Part shown: in pieces, positions 33,434 to 42,052 of the stretch
Layout of the letters: each line of letters opens with the position of its first letter
Numbering within the stretch: position 1 is the stretch's first letter
NCBI RefSeq assembly: GCF_947486615.1
Contig: NZ_CANKUD010000004.1
Coordinates: forward strand, 62,001-126,000
Source: an uncultured Modestobacter sp.
GTDB lineage: Bacteria; Actinomycetota; Actinomycetes; Mycobacteriales; Geodermatophilaceae
Direction: 5' to 3'
Length of the DNA stretch: 64,000 nucleotides
Notes under the pieces: model-generated
Told to the model about the DNA's origin: nothing
Database searches by the model: none
Seen by the model: only the letters and a program-made list of their open reading frames with translations
Made by a program: the position numbers and the translations under genes

Positions 33434-34123
33434 ATGCCCGACACCGGCCAGCACGGTCAGCACCCCGAGGAGCAGGCCACCGCCGTCCCCACCGCCACGC
33501 CCGGTGCGGGGGACCCCGCCGTCCCTGCCGCCGGGGCCACCGCGGCGGCGCCGGACGGCGGGGGCGCCGCCCCCGCCGCCGCCCCGGCGGTGGACCGCAT
33601 GCAGCGGTTCACCGCAGCCAACATGATCCGGTCGCTGCTGCCGCTGCTGGTCATCTGCCTGGTGCTGGTCGGCTGGTCCGCGCTGAAGTACAACGGCGGC
33701 GACCCGGTCCGCGAGGTGGACCCCACCAGCGCCGAGCGGGCGGTCGCCGAGGTGGCGGGCTACCCGGTGCTGGTGCCGCGCGGCCTGCCCGAGGAGTGGC
33801 GGCCGACGAGCGTGCGCACCGACGCCGGGGCGGCCTCCGCGGGTGACCCGGTGACCCTGCAGATCGGCTGGTACACCCCGGCCGAGGAGTACGCCGGCTA
33901 CGTGATCAGCGACGACGCCGACGCCGATGCGCTGACCGCCGTGCTGGACGACGCGACCGACGACGGCACGGAGCAGGTGGGCGGTCAGACGTGGGATCGG
34001 CGCATCGCGGCGAACGGGGAGACCGCGCTGACCCGCACCGAGGGCGACGCGACCCTGCTGGTCACCGGTTCCGCCTCGGACGAGGAGCTGACGACGCTGG
34101 CCGGCTCGCTCCAGCCCTACTGA
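33434..34123 (+). CDS. DUF4245 membrane protein
   Basis: The 229-aa protein has an Ala/Pro/Thr-rich N-terminus (about 1-55), one membrane helix (about 68-86, [18 protein letters not shown]) and an extracytoplasmic domain with [20 protein letters not shown] and [19 protein letters not shown], matching DUF4245, a family often beside glpX and xseAB in actinobacteria. Function unknown. ATG at 33434 close to the divergent glpX promoter region; convergent with xseB, 18 nt apart. Confidence 0.85.
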   Translation: MPDTGQHGQHPEEQATAVPTATPGAGDPAVPAAGATAAAPDGGGAAPAAAPAVDRMQRFTAANMIRSLLPLLVICLVLVGWSALKYNGGDPVREVDPTSAERAVAEVAGYPVLVPRGLPEEWRPTSVRTDAGAASAGDPVTLQIGWYTPAEEYAGYVISDDADADALTAVLDDATDDGTEQVGGQTWDRRIAANGETALTRTEGDATLLVTGSASDEELTTLAGSLQPY

Positions 34124-34141
34124 GGCTCTCGGGCCGGGAAC

Positions 34142-34354
34142 TCAGTCCTGGGCGTCCGGAGGGGCGGCGGCGGCCAGCCGCTCGCGGGCCCGGTCCAGCC
34201 AGTGCTGGCACAGCTCGGCCAGCGCCTCGCCGCGCTCCCACAGGGCCAGCGACTCCTCCAGCGTCAGCCCACCGGCCTCCAGCCGGCGGACGACGTCGGC
34301 CAGCTCCTCGCGGGCCTGCTCGTAGGTCTGGGTCGGCTCCGGCGTCTCGCTCAC
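34142..34354 (-). CDS. xseB: Exodeoxyribonuclease VII small subunit
   Basis: Partner of XseA in the single-strand-specific exonuclease VII. The 70-aa helical protein has the family core [20 protein letters not shown] then [15 protein letters not shown]. The GTG start overlaps the xseA stop (GTGA), so translation is coupled. Confidence 0.95.
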   Translation of the reverse strand: MSETPEPTQTYEQAREELADVVRRLEAGGLTLEESLALWERGEALAELCQHWLDRARERLAAAAPPDAQD

Positions 34355-35616
34355 GGTCGCCCATCCTCCCCGGTCGTCTGCACGTCGGTGCCCCGGTCCC
34401 CGCTGCCGGCGCGGTCGACGCGGACGGCGAACCGGCCGCCGGCCACCCGCACCTGCAGCTGCTCGTCGGCGGAGACCTCGGCCGGGTCCCGCACCAGGCC
34501 CCCGTCGGCTCGCTGCACCACCGCGTAGCCGCGCTGCAGCGTGGCGGCCGGGGAGAGCGCGCCGACCCGGGCGCGGGCGTGCTCGACGTCCCGCTCGGCG
34601 GCCTCGACCCGGTGGGTGAGGGTGCGGGTCGAGCGGGCGCGCAGCGCGCTGACGTCGTCGGCCCGGCCGGCCAGCAGCCGCTGCGGATCGGCCAGCACCG
34701 GCCGGCTGCGCACCGACTCCAGCCAGCGTTCCTGTTGGTCGAGCCGGCCGGCCAGCAGGTGCCGGGCCCGGGCGCGCAGGCCCTGCACCAGCTGCCGCTG
34801 CTCACCGATCTCCGGCACGACCCGGTGGGCGGCGTCGGTCGGCGTCGCCGCCCGCACGTCGGCGACGTGGTCGACCAGCGTGGTGTCGGTCTCGTGCCCG
34901 ACGGCGGTGACCACCGGGGTGCGGCTGGCCGCGATCGCCCGCACCAGCCCCTCGTCGGAGAAGGGCAGCAGGTCCTCGACCGACCCGCCGCCGCGGGCGA
35001 TGACGATGACCTCCACCGTCGGGTCGGCGTCCAGCCGCTGCAGCCCGGCGATCACCGACTCGGCGGCGGTGGGGCCCTGCACCGCGCAGTTGTGCACCGC
35101 GAACCGGACCGCCGGCCAGCGGCGCCGGGCGGTGACCAGCACGTCCCGTTCGGCGGCGGAGTCCCGGCCGGTGATCACCCCGACGACGGCCGGGGCGAAG
35201 GGCAGCGGCCGCTTGCGGACGACGTCGAAGAGCCCCTCGGCGGCCAGCAGCCGGCGGATCCGCTCGATCCGGGCCAGCAGCTCGCCGAGGCCGACCGCGC
35301 GGATCTCGGTGGCCCGCAGGGAGAAGGAGCCGCGGGCCACGTAGTAGTCGGGGCGGGCCCGGACCAGCACGCGGGCGCCCTCGGTCAGTTCCAGGCCTGG
35401 CCGGTCGGCGACGTCGCGGTGGCAGGTGACCGGGACCGACAGGTCGGCCGCGGGGTCGCGGAGGGTGAGGAAGACGGTCGCGGCGTTGCCCCGGCGGGAG
35501 AGCTGGGCGACCTGGCCCTCGACCCAGACCTCACCGAGCCGGCCGATCCACTCGGCGACCTTGCGGGCCACGGTCCGCACCGGCCACGGCTGCTCCGGGG
35601 AGGAGGGACTCGTCAC
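34351..35616 (-). CDS. xseA: Exodeoxyribonuclease VII large subunit
   Basis: Catalytic subunit of exonuclease VII, degrading single-stranded DNA to oligonucleotides. The 421-aa protein has an N-terminal OB fold ([20 protein letters not shown]), the catalytic region [40 protein letters not shown] and [20 protein letters not shown], then a long coiled coil and a C-terminal [18 protein letters not shown] start. Full length. Confidence 0.96.
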   Translation of the reverse strand: MTSPSSPEQPWPVRTVARKVAEWIGRLGEVWVEGQVAQLSRRGNAATVFLTLRDPAADLSVPVTCHRDVADRPGLELTEGARVLVRARPDYYVARGSFSLRATEIRAVGLGELLARIERIRRLLAAEGLFDVVRKRPLPFAPAVVGVITGRDSAAERDVLVTARRRWPAVRFAVHNCAVQGPTAAESVIAGLQRLDADPTVEVIVIARGGGSVEDLLPFSDEGLVRAIAASRTPVVTAVGHETDTTLVDHVADVRAATPTDAAHRVVPEIGEQRQLVQGLRARARHLLAGRLDQQERWLESVRSRPVLADPQRLLAGRADDVSALRARSTRTLTHRVEAAERDVEHARARVGALSPAATLQRGYAVVQRADGGLVRDPAEVSADEQLQVRVAGGRFAVRVDRAGSGDRGTDVQTTGEDGRP

Positions 35617-35628
35617 CCCCCGAGCCTG

Positions 35629-35756
35629 CCAGAGGCCCCCGTGCAGGGTCCCGCCGCGAGCCTGGGAGTGGTGGGGGGCACGGGGGTCCTTCGTCTCCTC
35701 CCCGGCCCTCGCCAGCTCGGGCCGGGCCCCTGGAGGGGGCCGACGGCACGGGGGTC
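35629..35756. repeat. Dispersed CG-rich inverted-repeat element
   Basis: Between xseA and the carboxypeptidase gene lies a palindromic stretch with GGCCCCCGTGCAGGG, a GGGGGCACGGGGGTCC copy on each side, and the core CCCTCGCCAGCTCGGGCCGGG. The same style of core (CTCGC-NN-GCTCGGG) appears at 61206 and near 39083. It probably acts as a terminator. Confidence 0.5.
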
Positions 35757-35760
35757 CGGC

Positions 35761-36660
35761 TCAGCCGAGGTACCCGGGGGCCGCGGGGAGACCGAAGAAC
35801 TCCTCCATCGTCGGCACCCCGGTGCGCTGCATCTCGGTGGCGAGGGCGACGCCGACGTACCGCACGTGCCACGGCTCGTACTTGAAGCCGGTCACGTCCT
35901 GCCGGCCGTCGGGGTAGCGCACCAGCCAGCCGAACTCCGGGCCGCGCGCGGCCACCCACTGGCCCTCGGCCGTGGTGGCGAAGCAGCTCTCGATGTCGCA
36001 GCCCCCGCCGCCGACGTCGGCGGCCAAGCCGGTCTGGTGCTCGCTGTACCCGGGCCGGGCCACCTGCACCTCGGCCCGTTCCTCGCCGAACCGGCTGACC
36101 TGGGCCTCGAAGAGGCCCACCTGGTAGTCGTAGGCGCGGTAGGCGCTCTGCACGTCGATGTCGAGCCCCTCGGCCGCGGCGGCGGCGAGCATGGCGTCCA
36201 TCGCCTGGGCCGCCTCGGCGCGCAGCTGGTAGCCGTTCCCGACCGGCACCAGGTCGGTGGGGGCGACGTCGATCGGGCTCAGCGGGCGGGCCTTGTTGAC
36301 CACGACCCATGGGCTGGCCGGGTCGGTGATCGACAGCTGGGTGCGGTCGAAGGTCGGCGTGGGCGTGGGCGTGGGCGTGGGCGTGGGCGTGGGCGTGGGC
36401 GTGGGCGACGGCGTCGGAGCCGTGGACACCGCGGCGGGCGCGGACGACGTCGGCCCGGCAGCGGCGGACGGATCGGCGTCGCCCTCCGCACCGCCGGCCC
36501 GCAGCCAGACGACCAGCCCGGCGGCCACGGCCAGCACCGCCACCAGCACCAGCAGGGGGACCAGTCGCCGGGACCGGCGCCGCGGGGGCGTCAGGGGCCC
36601 GTCCGTGTGCTCGCTGCCCACCGTCTCCTCGGTCCGTGGTTGCGACCGCGGCCGGCTCAC
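35761..36660 (-). CDS. D-alanyl-D-alanine carboxypeptidase, VanY/M15B type
   Basis: Removes terminal D-Ala from peptidoglycan stem peptides outside the membrane. The 299-aa protein has a basic N-terminus, one membrane anchor (about 34-54, VPLLVLVAVLAVAAGLVVWL), a Thr/Pro linker from eight perfect GGCGTG hexamers (36356-36403), and the M15B domain with SEHQTGLAADV and EPWHVRYVG; two Cys (GGGCDIESCF) may form a disulphide. GTG start overlaps the upstream stop (GTGA), so it is coupled to the lipid-droplet-type gene. Confidence 0.93.
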   Translation of the reverse strand: MSRPRSQPRTEETVGSEHTDGPLTPPRRRSRRLVPLLVLVAVLAVAAGLVVWLRAGGAEGDADPSAAAGPTSSAPAAVSTAPTPSPTPTPTPTPTPTPTPTPTFDRTQLSITDPASPWVVVNKARPLSPIDVAPTDLVPVGNGYQLRAEAAQAMDAMLAAAAAEGLDIDVQSAYRAYDYQVGLFEAQVSRFGEERAEVQVARPGYSEHQTGLAADVGGGGCDIESCFATTAEGQWVAARGPEFGWLVRYPDGRQDVTGFKYEPWHVRYVGVALATEMQRTGVPTMEEFFGLPAAPGYLG

Positions 36661-37940
36661 CCGCGGTCGATGCTCAGCTTCTCCAGCCGGTTCTGCAGCA
36701 GGGTGACATACGGGGCGCGGGCCCGGGTGGCCCGCTCGTAGTCCAGCAGGTCGGCGACCGTCTCGGCCGGGTAGGCGCGCAGGTGGCCACGCAGCGCCGG
36801 GATGCTGAAGGAGTCGTAGCCCTCCACCGGGGTGGTGGCCGCCGGTGCGGCGTCATCGGCCGGGGGGGTGTCGACGGCGGGGACGAGCGGGTCGCTGGCC
36901 GCGCTGTCGGTGACCGGGCTGCCCGGGGTGACGCTCTCCGCCGCCTCCGGCCCACCCAGGTCGACGAGCTCCTCGCCGGCGTCGGCCAGGGCCGCGACCG
37001 CGGGGTCGGCGTCGTCCACCAGTTCGGTCTGTGCCGGTGCGGACTGCGGCGCCACGTCGTCCAGCGTCGGCGGTCCGGTGACCGGCTCGTCGTCGGCCGG
37101 CGGGGTGCCCCCGACGGCTGCGTCGGCGATCAGTTCGTCGGTGACCGCCTCCTCGATGGCGGTCTCCTCCTCGGCGATGTCGGTGACGGTCTCGGCGGTG
37201 AGGTCCTCGAGCAGCTCGTCCGGGGCGGCGTCGGGCACCTCCGCGGCGACCTCGTCCGCGACCTCGGCGGCCAGCTCGTCGACGACGGCGGTCACCGCGT
37301 CGGCGGCCGGGTCGGCGGGCAGTGCGGCGACCTCGGCGGGGGAGAGGTCGCTGTCGTCCCCGGCCGCGAGGCTGAGCACGGCGGCTGCCCCGTCGGCCAG
37401 CTCGTCGGCCTCGGCCGCCGACAGGTCGCTGTCGGCGATCGGCAGCTCGACGCCGCCTCCCGCGAGGTCGTCGTCGATCGTGGCGGAGTCGCCGTCGGCC
37501 AGGTAGCCGTCCGCCACGGGGAGGTCGTTCGCCACGGGGAGCTCGCCGTCGGCCACCGGCAGGTCCGCGACGGCCAGGTCGTCGGACAGCTGGTCGGCGA
37601 GCTCCTCGTCCACGGCGTCGTCCGGCAGGTCGTCGACCCGGTCGAAGGCCGAGCTGCGCAGCCCGCCGGCGCCGGCCGGCCGGGGCGGCGCGGCGAGGTC
37701 GTCGTCGTCGAAGGTGGCCATCCCCGGCTCGGCGTCCCCGCGCAGGCCGGTGAACACCTCGTCGCCGCGGGCGACCAGGCCGGAGTACTGCTGCTGCAGG
37801 CGGAGCGAGGTCTGCAGCGCCTGCCCGATCAGCCGCACCGGCAGGCCGGGCAGCGTCTCGGGGAGCTTGCGCGCCTCGTCCAGCACGGTGGCGGCCAGTC
37901 CGGCGGCAGCGCGGACCACCTCGGGGATCTCTCGAGCCAT
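36657..37940 (-). CDS. Lipid droplet-associated-type protein
   Basis: The 427-aa protein begins MAREIPEVVRAAAGLAATVL and PETLPGLPVRLIGQALQTSL, an amphipathic helical head I associate with actinobacterial lipid droplet-associated proteins. The long middle (about 90-380) is a very acidic Asp/Ala/Pro low-complexity region. The C-terminus FSIPALRGHLRAYPAETVAD plus LDYERATRARAPYVTLLQNR resembles a small SAP/Rho-N-type helical module found on many actinobacterial proteins. ATG at 37940; an earlier in-frame ATG would put 47 unrelated residues in front. Role in lipid storage is inferred from the family. Confidence 0.75.
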   Translation of the reverse strand: MAREIPEVVRAAAGLAATVLDEARKLPETLPGLPVRLIGQALQTSLRLQQQYSGLVARGDEVFTGLRGDAEPGMATFDDDDLAAPPRPAGAGGLRSSAFDRVDDLPDDAVDEELADQLSDDLAVADLPVADGELPVANDLPVADGYLADGDSATIDDDLAGGGVELPIADSDLSAAEADELADGAAAVLSLAAGDDSDLSPAEVAALPADPAADAVTAVVDELAAEVADEVAAEVPDAAPDELLEDLTAETVTDIAEEETAIEEAVTDELIADAAVGGTPPADDEPVTGPPTLDDVAPQSAPAQTELVDDADPAVAALADAGEELVDLGGPEAAESVTPGSPVTDSAASDPLVPAVDTPPADDAAPAATTPVEGYDSFSIPALRGHLRAYPAETVADLLDYERATRARAPYVTLLQNRLEKLSIDRG

Positions 37941-38094
37941 GCCCCCAGCGTGCCGCACCGGGCGACCACCGGCAGCCCGACCAGACCTCGGACCCCCGAT
38001 CAGGTGGTCGTCGGTGGTCTCCGGGGTGTCGAGCGCCACCCTCCGGGTCGCGCCGGGGCCGGTCCGTCGTGCGTGACCCACCTACCATGGGGTC

Positions 38095-39066
38095 ATGGCT
38101 GAACCGCGCGGACGCGTCCTGCTGGCCGACCCCCGGGGCTACTGCGCCGGCGTGGACCGGGCGGTGGTCGCCGTCGAGCGGGCGCTGGAGATCCACGGCG
38201 CCCCGGTGTACGTGCGCAAGCAGATCGTCCACAACAAGCACGTCGTCGCGACGCTGGAGCGCCGGGGCGCGGTGTTCGTGGAGGAGACCGACGAGGTGCC
38301 CGAGGGCGCGGTCGTCGTGTTCAGCGCGCACGGGGTCTCCCCGGCGGTGAAGGCGGAGGCGCAGGCCCGGTCGCTGCAGACCATCGACGCCACCTGCCCG
38401 CTGGTGAGCAAGGTGCACATGGAGGCCAAGCGCTTCGCCAAGGACGACTACGACATCCTGCTGATCGGCCACCGCGGGCACGAGGAGGTCGAGGGCACGA
38501 TGGGTGAGGCCCCGGCCAACACCCAGCTCGTCGACGGCACCGAGGACATCGCCAACGTCCAGGTGCGCGACCCGGAGAAGGTCGTCTGGCTGTCCCAGAC
38601 CACGCTGTCGGTCGACGAGACGCTGGCGACGGTGGACTCGCTGAAGAACCGCTTCCCCGGCCTGCAGAGCCCGCCCAGCGACGACATCTGCTACGCCACC
38701 CAGAACCGGCAGCAGGCCGTCAAGCAGATGGCCGCCGAGTGCGACCTGGTGCTGGTGGTCGGCTCGACCAACTCGTCGAACTCGGTGCGGCTGGTCGAGG
38801 TGGCGCTGGAGGCCGGCGCCCGCGACTCGCACCTGGTCGACTTCGCCTCCGAGGTCGACGAGGCGTGGCTCGCCGGGGTCGAGACCGTGGGCGTGACCAG
38901 TGGCGCCTCGGTGCCGGAGATCCTGGTCAGCGAGGTGCTCGACTGGCTGGCCGCCCGCGGCTACGCCGACGTCGAGACGGTGAAGGCCGCCGAGGAGCGA
39001 CTGGTCTTCGCGCTGCCGCACGAGCTGAAGCCCCGCCGCGAGGCGCTGGCGGTCGAGTCCGACTGA
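38095..39066 (+). CDS. ispH: 4-hydroxy-3-methylbut-2-enyl diphosphate reductase
   Basis: Last enzyme of the MEP pathway, making IPP and DMAPP; uses a [4Fe-4S] cluster. The 323-aa protein shows the three cluster Cys in [21 protein letters not shown] and [10 protein letters not shown], and the motifs VFSAHGVSP and [11 protein letters not shown]. Complete. It is divergent from the lipid droplet-type gene and followed by a strong hairpin. Confidence 0.97.
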   Translation: MAEPRGRVLLADPRGYCAGVDRAVVAVERALEIHGAPVYVRKQIVHNKHVVATLERRGAVFVEETDEVPEGAVVVFSAHGVSPAVKAEAQARSLQTIDATCPLVSKVHMEAKRFAKDDYDILLIGHRGHEEVEGTMGEAPANTQLVDGTEDIANVQVRDPEKVVWLSQTTLSVDETLATVDSLKNRFPGLQSPPSDDICYATQNRQQAVKQMAAECDLVLVVGSTNSSNSVRLVEVALEAGARDSHLVDFASEVDEAWLAGVETVGVTSGASVPEILVSEVLDWLAARGYADVETVKAAEERLVFALPHELKPRREALAVESD

Positions 39067-39169
39067 GGGCAGATCCCGCTCTGCCCTTCGCGAGCTCGGA
39101 CCCGGCACGGGGCTTGACCGGCTCTCCTCCTCGCTCGCTCAGGGCGTGACCCGGGACGGGGCGGCGCGA

Positions 39170-39211
39170 CGCAGAACGGCCCGGCACCCCAGGGTGCCGG
39201 GCCGTTCTGCG
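39170..39211. terminator. Bidirectional 20-bp hairpin between ispH and the DUF6542 gene
   Basis: CGCAGAACGGCCCGGCACCC (39170-39189) and its exact complement (39192-39211) with only CA between. It ends 10 nt before the stop of the convergent DUF6542 gene. A further CG-rich region with GCGAGCTCGGACCCGG at 39081 belongs to the dispersed inverted-repeat family. Confidence 0.85.
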
Positions 39212-39221
39212 TGCGGGCTGC

Positions 39222-39881
39222 TCAGCGACGGGCGGCGAGCCGGATGAGGGTGAGGACCAGGGCGGCGCCGGTGGCGATCGCCATCGCCGGGAAGCCACGG
39301 ACCAGCAGGGTGACCAGGCTGGCCAGGTTCAGGGTGGCCGAGGGGGCCAGGCCGATGTTGGCCAGCGCGACGGCGCTGAAGACCAGCGGCGGGGCGACCA
39401 CGACCGTGAGCAGGTCGCGGCGCCGGGTGACCAGCGCGGCGAAGACCGTGGAGCCGGTGAGCGCCACCAGGGTGATGATCCCCAGCCCGATCCCGACGTA
39501 GGAGTCGGCGGCCGCGGCGACCAGGGTGATCAGGAAGACCCCCAGGACGGCGACGACCCCCGGCACCCGCGGCCCGGACGCGGGGACGCTGCGGGCGGCG
39601 GAGGCACCGGTGTGCCGGTCGCCCCGGGCCTCCCGCGCCGGCTGTGGGACCGGACGGCGGAACTCGCCCGAGTGGTGGCCGCCCCGGGCGGACTCCCGCG
39701 GCGCGGGCGGACGGCGGTCGGGCGTACGGCGGTCGCGGTCCTGCAGCAGGCGGTCACGGTCCGCACGGCTCCGGGACGGGCTGCTCGCCGCGCGCGGCGA
39801 CGGATACGCCCGCCCTGCGGCGCGGCCGGCGTCGCTGGGTTCTGCGCGCACAGCAGCCTCCCGCCTGGCATCGACAGTCAC
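39222..39881 (-). CDS. DUF6542 membrane protein
   Basis: The 219-aa protein has an Arg/Asp/Pro-rich disordered N-terminal half (residues 1-about 100) and four membrane helices in the C-terminal half (VVAVLGVFLITLVAAAADSY, GIITLVALTGSTVFAALVTR, LLTVVVAPPLVFSAVALANI, MAIATGAALVLTLIRLAARR). This layout fits the DUF6542 family that commonly lies beside ispH in actinobacteria. GTG at 39881 chosen (GAGGTG upstream at a long spacing); start uncertain. Confidence 0.75.
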   Translation of the reverse strand: MTVDARREAAVRAEPSDAGRAAGRAYPSPRAASSPSRSRADRDRLLQDRDRRTPDRRPPAPRESARGGHHSGEFRRPVPQPAREARGDRHTGASAARSVPASGPRVPGVVAVLGVFLITLVAAAADSYVGIGLGIITLVALTGSTVFAALVTRRRDLLTVVVAPPLVFSAVALANIGLAPSATLNLASLVTLLVRGFPAMAIATGAALVLTLIRLAARR

Positions 39882-40190
39882 CGGAGCGATCTTGCACCTC
39901 CTCGTTCGCGGAGCGGGCCACGACCCGCACCGACCGGGCCACGGTAACGGCCCTGCCTGAGTAGACGCTGGACGTCGACCGATGCGGCGGGTCAGAACTC
40001 GCCGGTGTCCGGGTGCCCGCCTGGCGACATGTGCGGAACACCGCCCCACCAGCCCCACCACCCACGGAACTCCCGCAGCCGGGGGAGTGCACCGTTCCTG
40101 CGGTGGTCCCGGGGCCGGGCCAGCGTGCGCAGTCAGGACCGGCGGAGGGCGGGACGACCCGCCAGGACCGTCGCTGGCCGGCGGGGCGGG
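39882..40190. other. Intergenic space, nothing definite seen
   Basis: About 309 nt between the rmuC stop and the DUF6542 start, both on the minus strand. It holds a Pro-codon-like CCAGCCCCACCACCC run and a short GGTCCCGGGGCCGGGCC palindrome near 40110 that may end the rmuC transcript. I see no convincing gene or promoter. Confidence 0.4.
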
Positions 40191-41390
40191 TCAGCCGTGC
40201 GTGCCGTCGCGGTCGGCGGTGTGCCGCCCACCGTCGGGCTCGGTGTGCCGGGTGGACTCCGGCCGGGCGGGCGGTGCCAGGTCCGCCGGTGGGCGGGCGG
40301 GGGAGTGCAGCCCCGGCAGTGTGAGCTCCCCGGTGGCGCGCCCGGCGGCGTCGTCGTCGGGCACCGACCGGAGCACCCGGACGGCGCCCTCGACCGGCGC
40401 GGGGGTCGGGACGGGGGCAGCGGCCACCCCGAGGTCGTCGAAGCGGCGGGTGGCCACCAGCACCGACCGCTCGTAGGAGCCGACGGTCTCGTTGTAGCGG
40501 CTCACCGCCGAGCCCAGTGCCGAGCCGAGCTTGGTCAGGTGGCCGGAGAGCGTGCCGAGCCGGGCGTGCACCGTGCGGCCCACCTCGAGCACGGCGGCGG
40601 CGTCCTGCGCCAGCCGCTCCTGCCGCCAGGAGTAGGCGACGGTGCGCAGCAGGGCCAGCAGGGTGCTCGGGGTCGCCACGATGACGTCGCGGGCGAAGCC
40701 GTGCTCCAGCAGGTCGGGCTCGGCCTCCAGCGCGGTGGTGAGGAAGCCGTCGGAGGGGACGAAGAGCACGGTGAACGGCGCGGCCGAGCCGAAGGCGGTG
40801 GGATAACGGCGGGCGGCCAGGGCGTCGACGTGCACCCGCAGCTGGCGGGCGTGGTCGGCCACCCGCTGGGCCCGGACGCCCTGGTCGGTGGCCTGCACGG
40901 CCTCGATGTAGCCGGTGAACGGCACCTTCGCGTCGACGATCACCTCTCGGCCGTCGGCGAGGGTGACCACCAGGTCGGGCCGCACCCGGTCGCCGTCGTC
41001 GGTGGTGCCCGACGGCTGCTCGACGAAGTCGCAGTGCTCCAGCAGCCCGGCCACCTCGACCACCCGGCGCAGCTGGAGCTCACCCCACCGGCCCCGCACG
41101 TGCGGCGTGCGCAGCGCGGTGACCAGCGCGGCGGTCTCCTGGCGCAGCAGCGCCGAGGTCTGGCCGATGGTGCCGACCTGCTCGCGCAGCTCGCCGTGCG
41201 CGGTGGCCCGGTCGCGCTCGATGCCGGCCAGCAGGCGGTGCAGGTGGTCCAGCGACTCGTGCACCGGGTCGAGCGCGTCGGGCGCCGCCGCCGGCGTCGA
41301 CCGGCCGCGCAGCGCGACCACGCCCAGGGTGATCGCGGTGGCGAAGAGGGCACCGAGCAGGAGCCCGAGCAGCAGGGAGGCGGCGTCCAT
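40191..41390 (-). CDS. rmuC: DNA recombination protein RmuC
   Basis: RmuC family proteins limit DNA inversions and carry a nuclease-like fold. The 399-aa protein has an N-terminal membrane helix (SLLLGLLLGALFATAITLGV), a coiled coil (about 40-100), and the RmuC domain with RGRWGELQLRRVVEVAGLLE, GREVIVDAKVPFTGYIEAVQ and FVPSDGFLTTALEAEPDLLE. A disordered Pro/Ala tail of about 60 residues follows. ATG start. Confidence 0.95.
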   Translation of the reverse strand: MDAASLLLGLLLGALFATAITLGVVALRGRSTPAAAPDALDPVHESLDHLHRLLAGIERDRATAHGELREQVGTIGQTSALLRQETAALVTALRTPHVRGRWGELQLRRVVEVAGLLEHCDFVEQPSGTTDDGDRVRPDLVVTLADGREVIVDAKVPFTGYIEAVQATDQGVRAQRVADHARQLRVHVDALAARRYPTAFGSAAPFTVLFVPSDGFLTTALEAEPDLLEHGFARDVIVATPSTLLALLRTVAYSWRQERLAQDAAAVLEVGRTVHARLGTLSGHLTKLGSALGSAVSRYNETVGSYERSVLVATRRFDDLGVAAAPVPTPAPVEGAVRVLRSVPDDDAAGRATGELTLPGLHSPARPPADLAPPARPESTRHTEPDGGRHTADRDGTHG

Positions 41391-41443
41391 GCCCGTCAGG
41401 TTGCCGGAGGGGTCCGACAGAACCGGTCAGGCAGGGCGGGGCC

Positions 41444-41488
41444 CGGCACGACGGCGCCCAGCACGACGGCGCCCAGCACGATGGCCAC
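41444..41488. repeat. 15-bp tandem repeat between ogt and rmuC
   Basis: Three units of CAGCACGACGGCGCC (41444-41458, 41459-41473, 41474-41488); the middle unit is exact, the first has one change and the last several. It lies in the 125-nt gap after the ogt stop and before rmuC. Same 15-bp period as the array at 25699 but unrelated sequence. Confidence 0.7.
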
Positions 41489-41515
41489 CCGGCAGAGCGG
41501 CGCGCGTGAGATGGC

Positions 41516-42052
41516 TCAGGCGGGGACCGACGCATGCGAGGCCTCGTGGTCGAGCAGCCAGCGCTTGACCGGGGTGCCCCAGCGGAAGCCGCCCAGGCCG
41601 CCGCCGGTGGACAGCACCCGGTGGCAGGGCACGAACAGCGCCGCGGCGTTCTTGGCGCAGGCACCCGCGGCGGCGCGCACGGCGGTGGGCCGGCCGCAGC
41701 GCTGCGCGAAGGAGGCGTAGGTGTCCGGCGCGCCGGCCGGCACGGTGCGCAGCGCGTCCCAGGCGTCGGTGAGGAAAGGCCCCGACCGCTGCCGCACCGG
41801 CACCCCGTCGATCGCGGTCACGTCGCCGGCCCAGAACGCCGCCACCGCGGCCAGCACCGGCAGGTCGTCGTCGGCCCGCTCCACCCAGGTGGGCCGCAGC
41901 GAGCGGTGCACCACCGGCAGCAGCTCGGTGACGTCGTCGGTCCAGCCGCTGGCCAGCACGACGTCCTTGCCGTCGGGGCCAGCGGTGACCAGCACGGTGA
42001 ACGGGCCGGGCGGGGTGTCGACCGTGGCGTACCGGGCGGGGGCGATGGTCAT
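41516..42052 (-). CDS. ogt: Methylated-DNA-[protein]-cysteine S-methyltransferase
   Basis: Transfers the methyl group from O6-methylguanine to its own Cys in a suicide reaction. The 178-aa protein has the acceptor motif PCHRV within AKNAAALFVPCHRVLSTGG and the DNA-binding wing GFRWGTPVKRWLL. The start overlaps the adaA-alkA stop (ATGA), so both repair proteins are made together, as expected of an adaptive alkylation response operon. Confidence 0.97.
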   Translation of the reverse strand: MTIAPARYATVDTPPGPFTVLVTAGPDGKDVVLASGWTDDVTELLPVVHRSLRPTWVERADDDLPVLAAVAAFWAGDVTAIDGVPVRQRSGPFLTDAWDALRTVPAGAPDTYASFAQRCGRPTAVRAAAGACAKNAAALFVPCHRVLSTGGGLGGFRWGTPVKRWLLDHEASHASVPA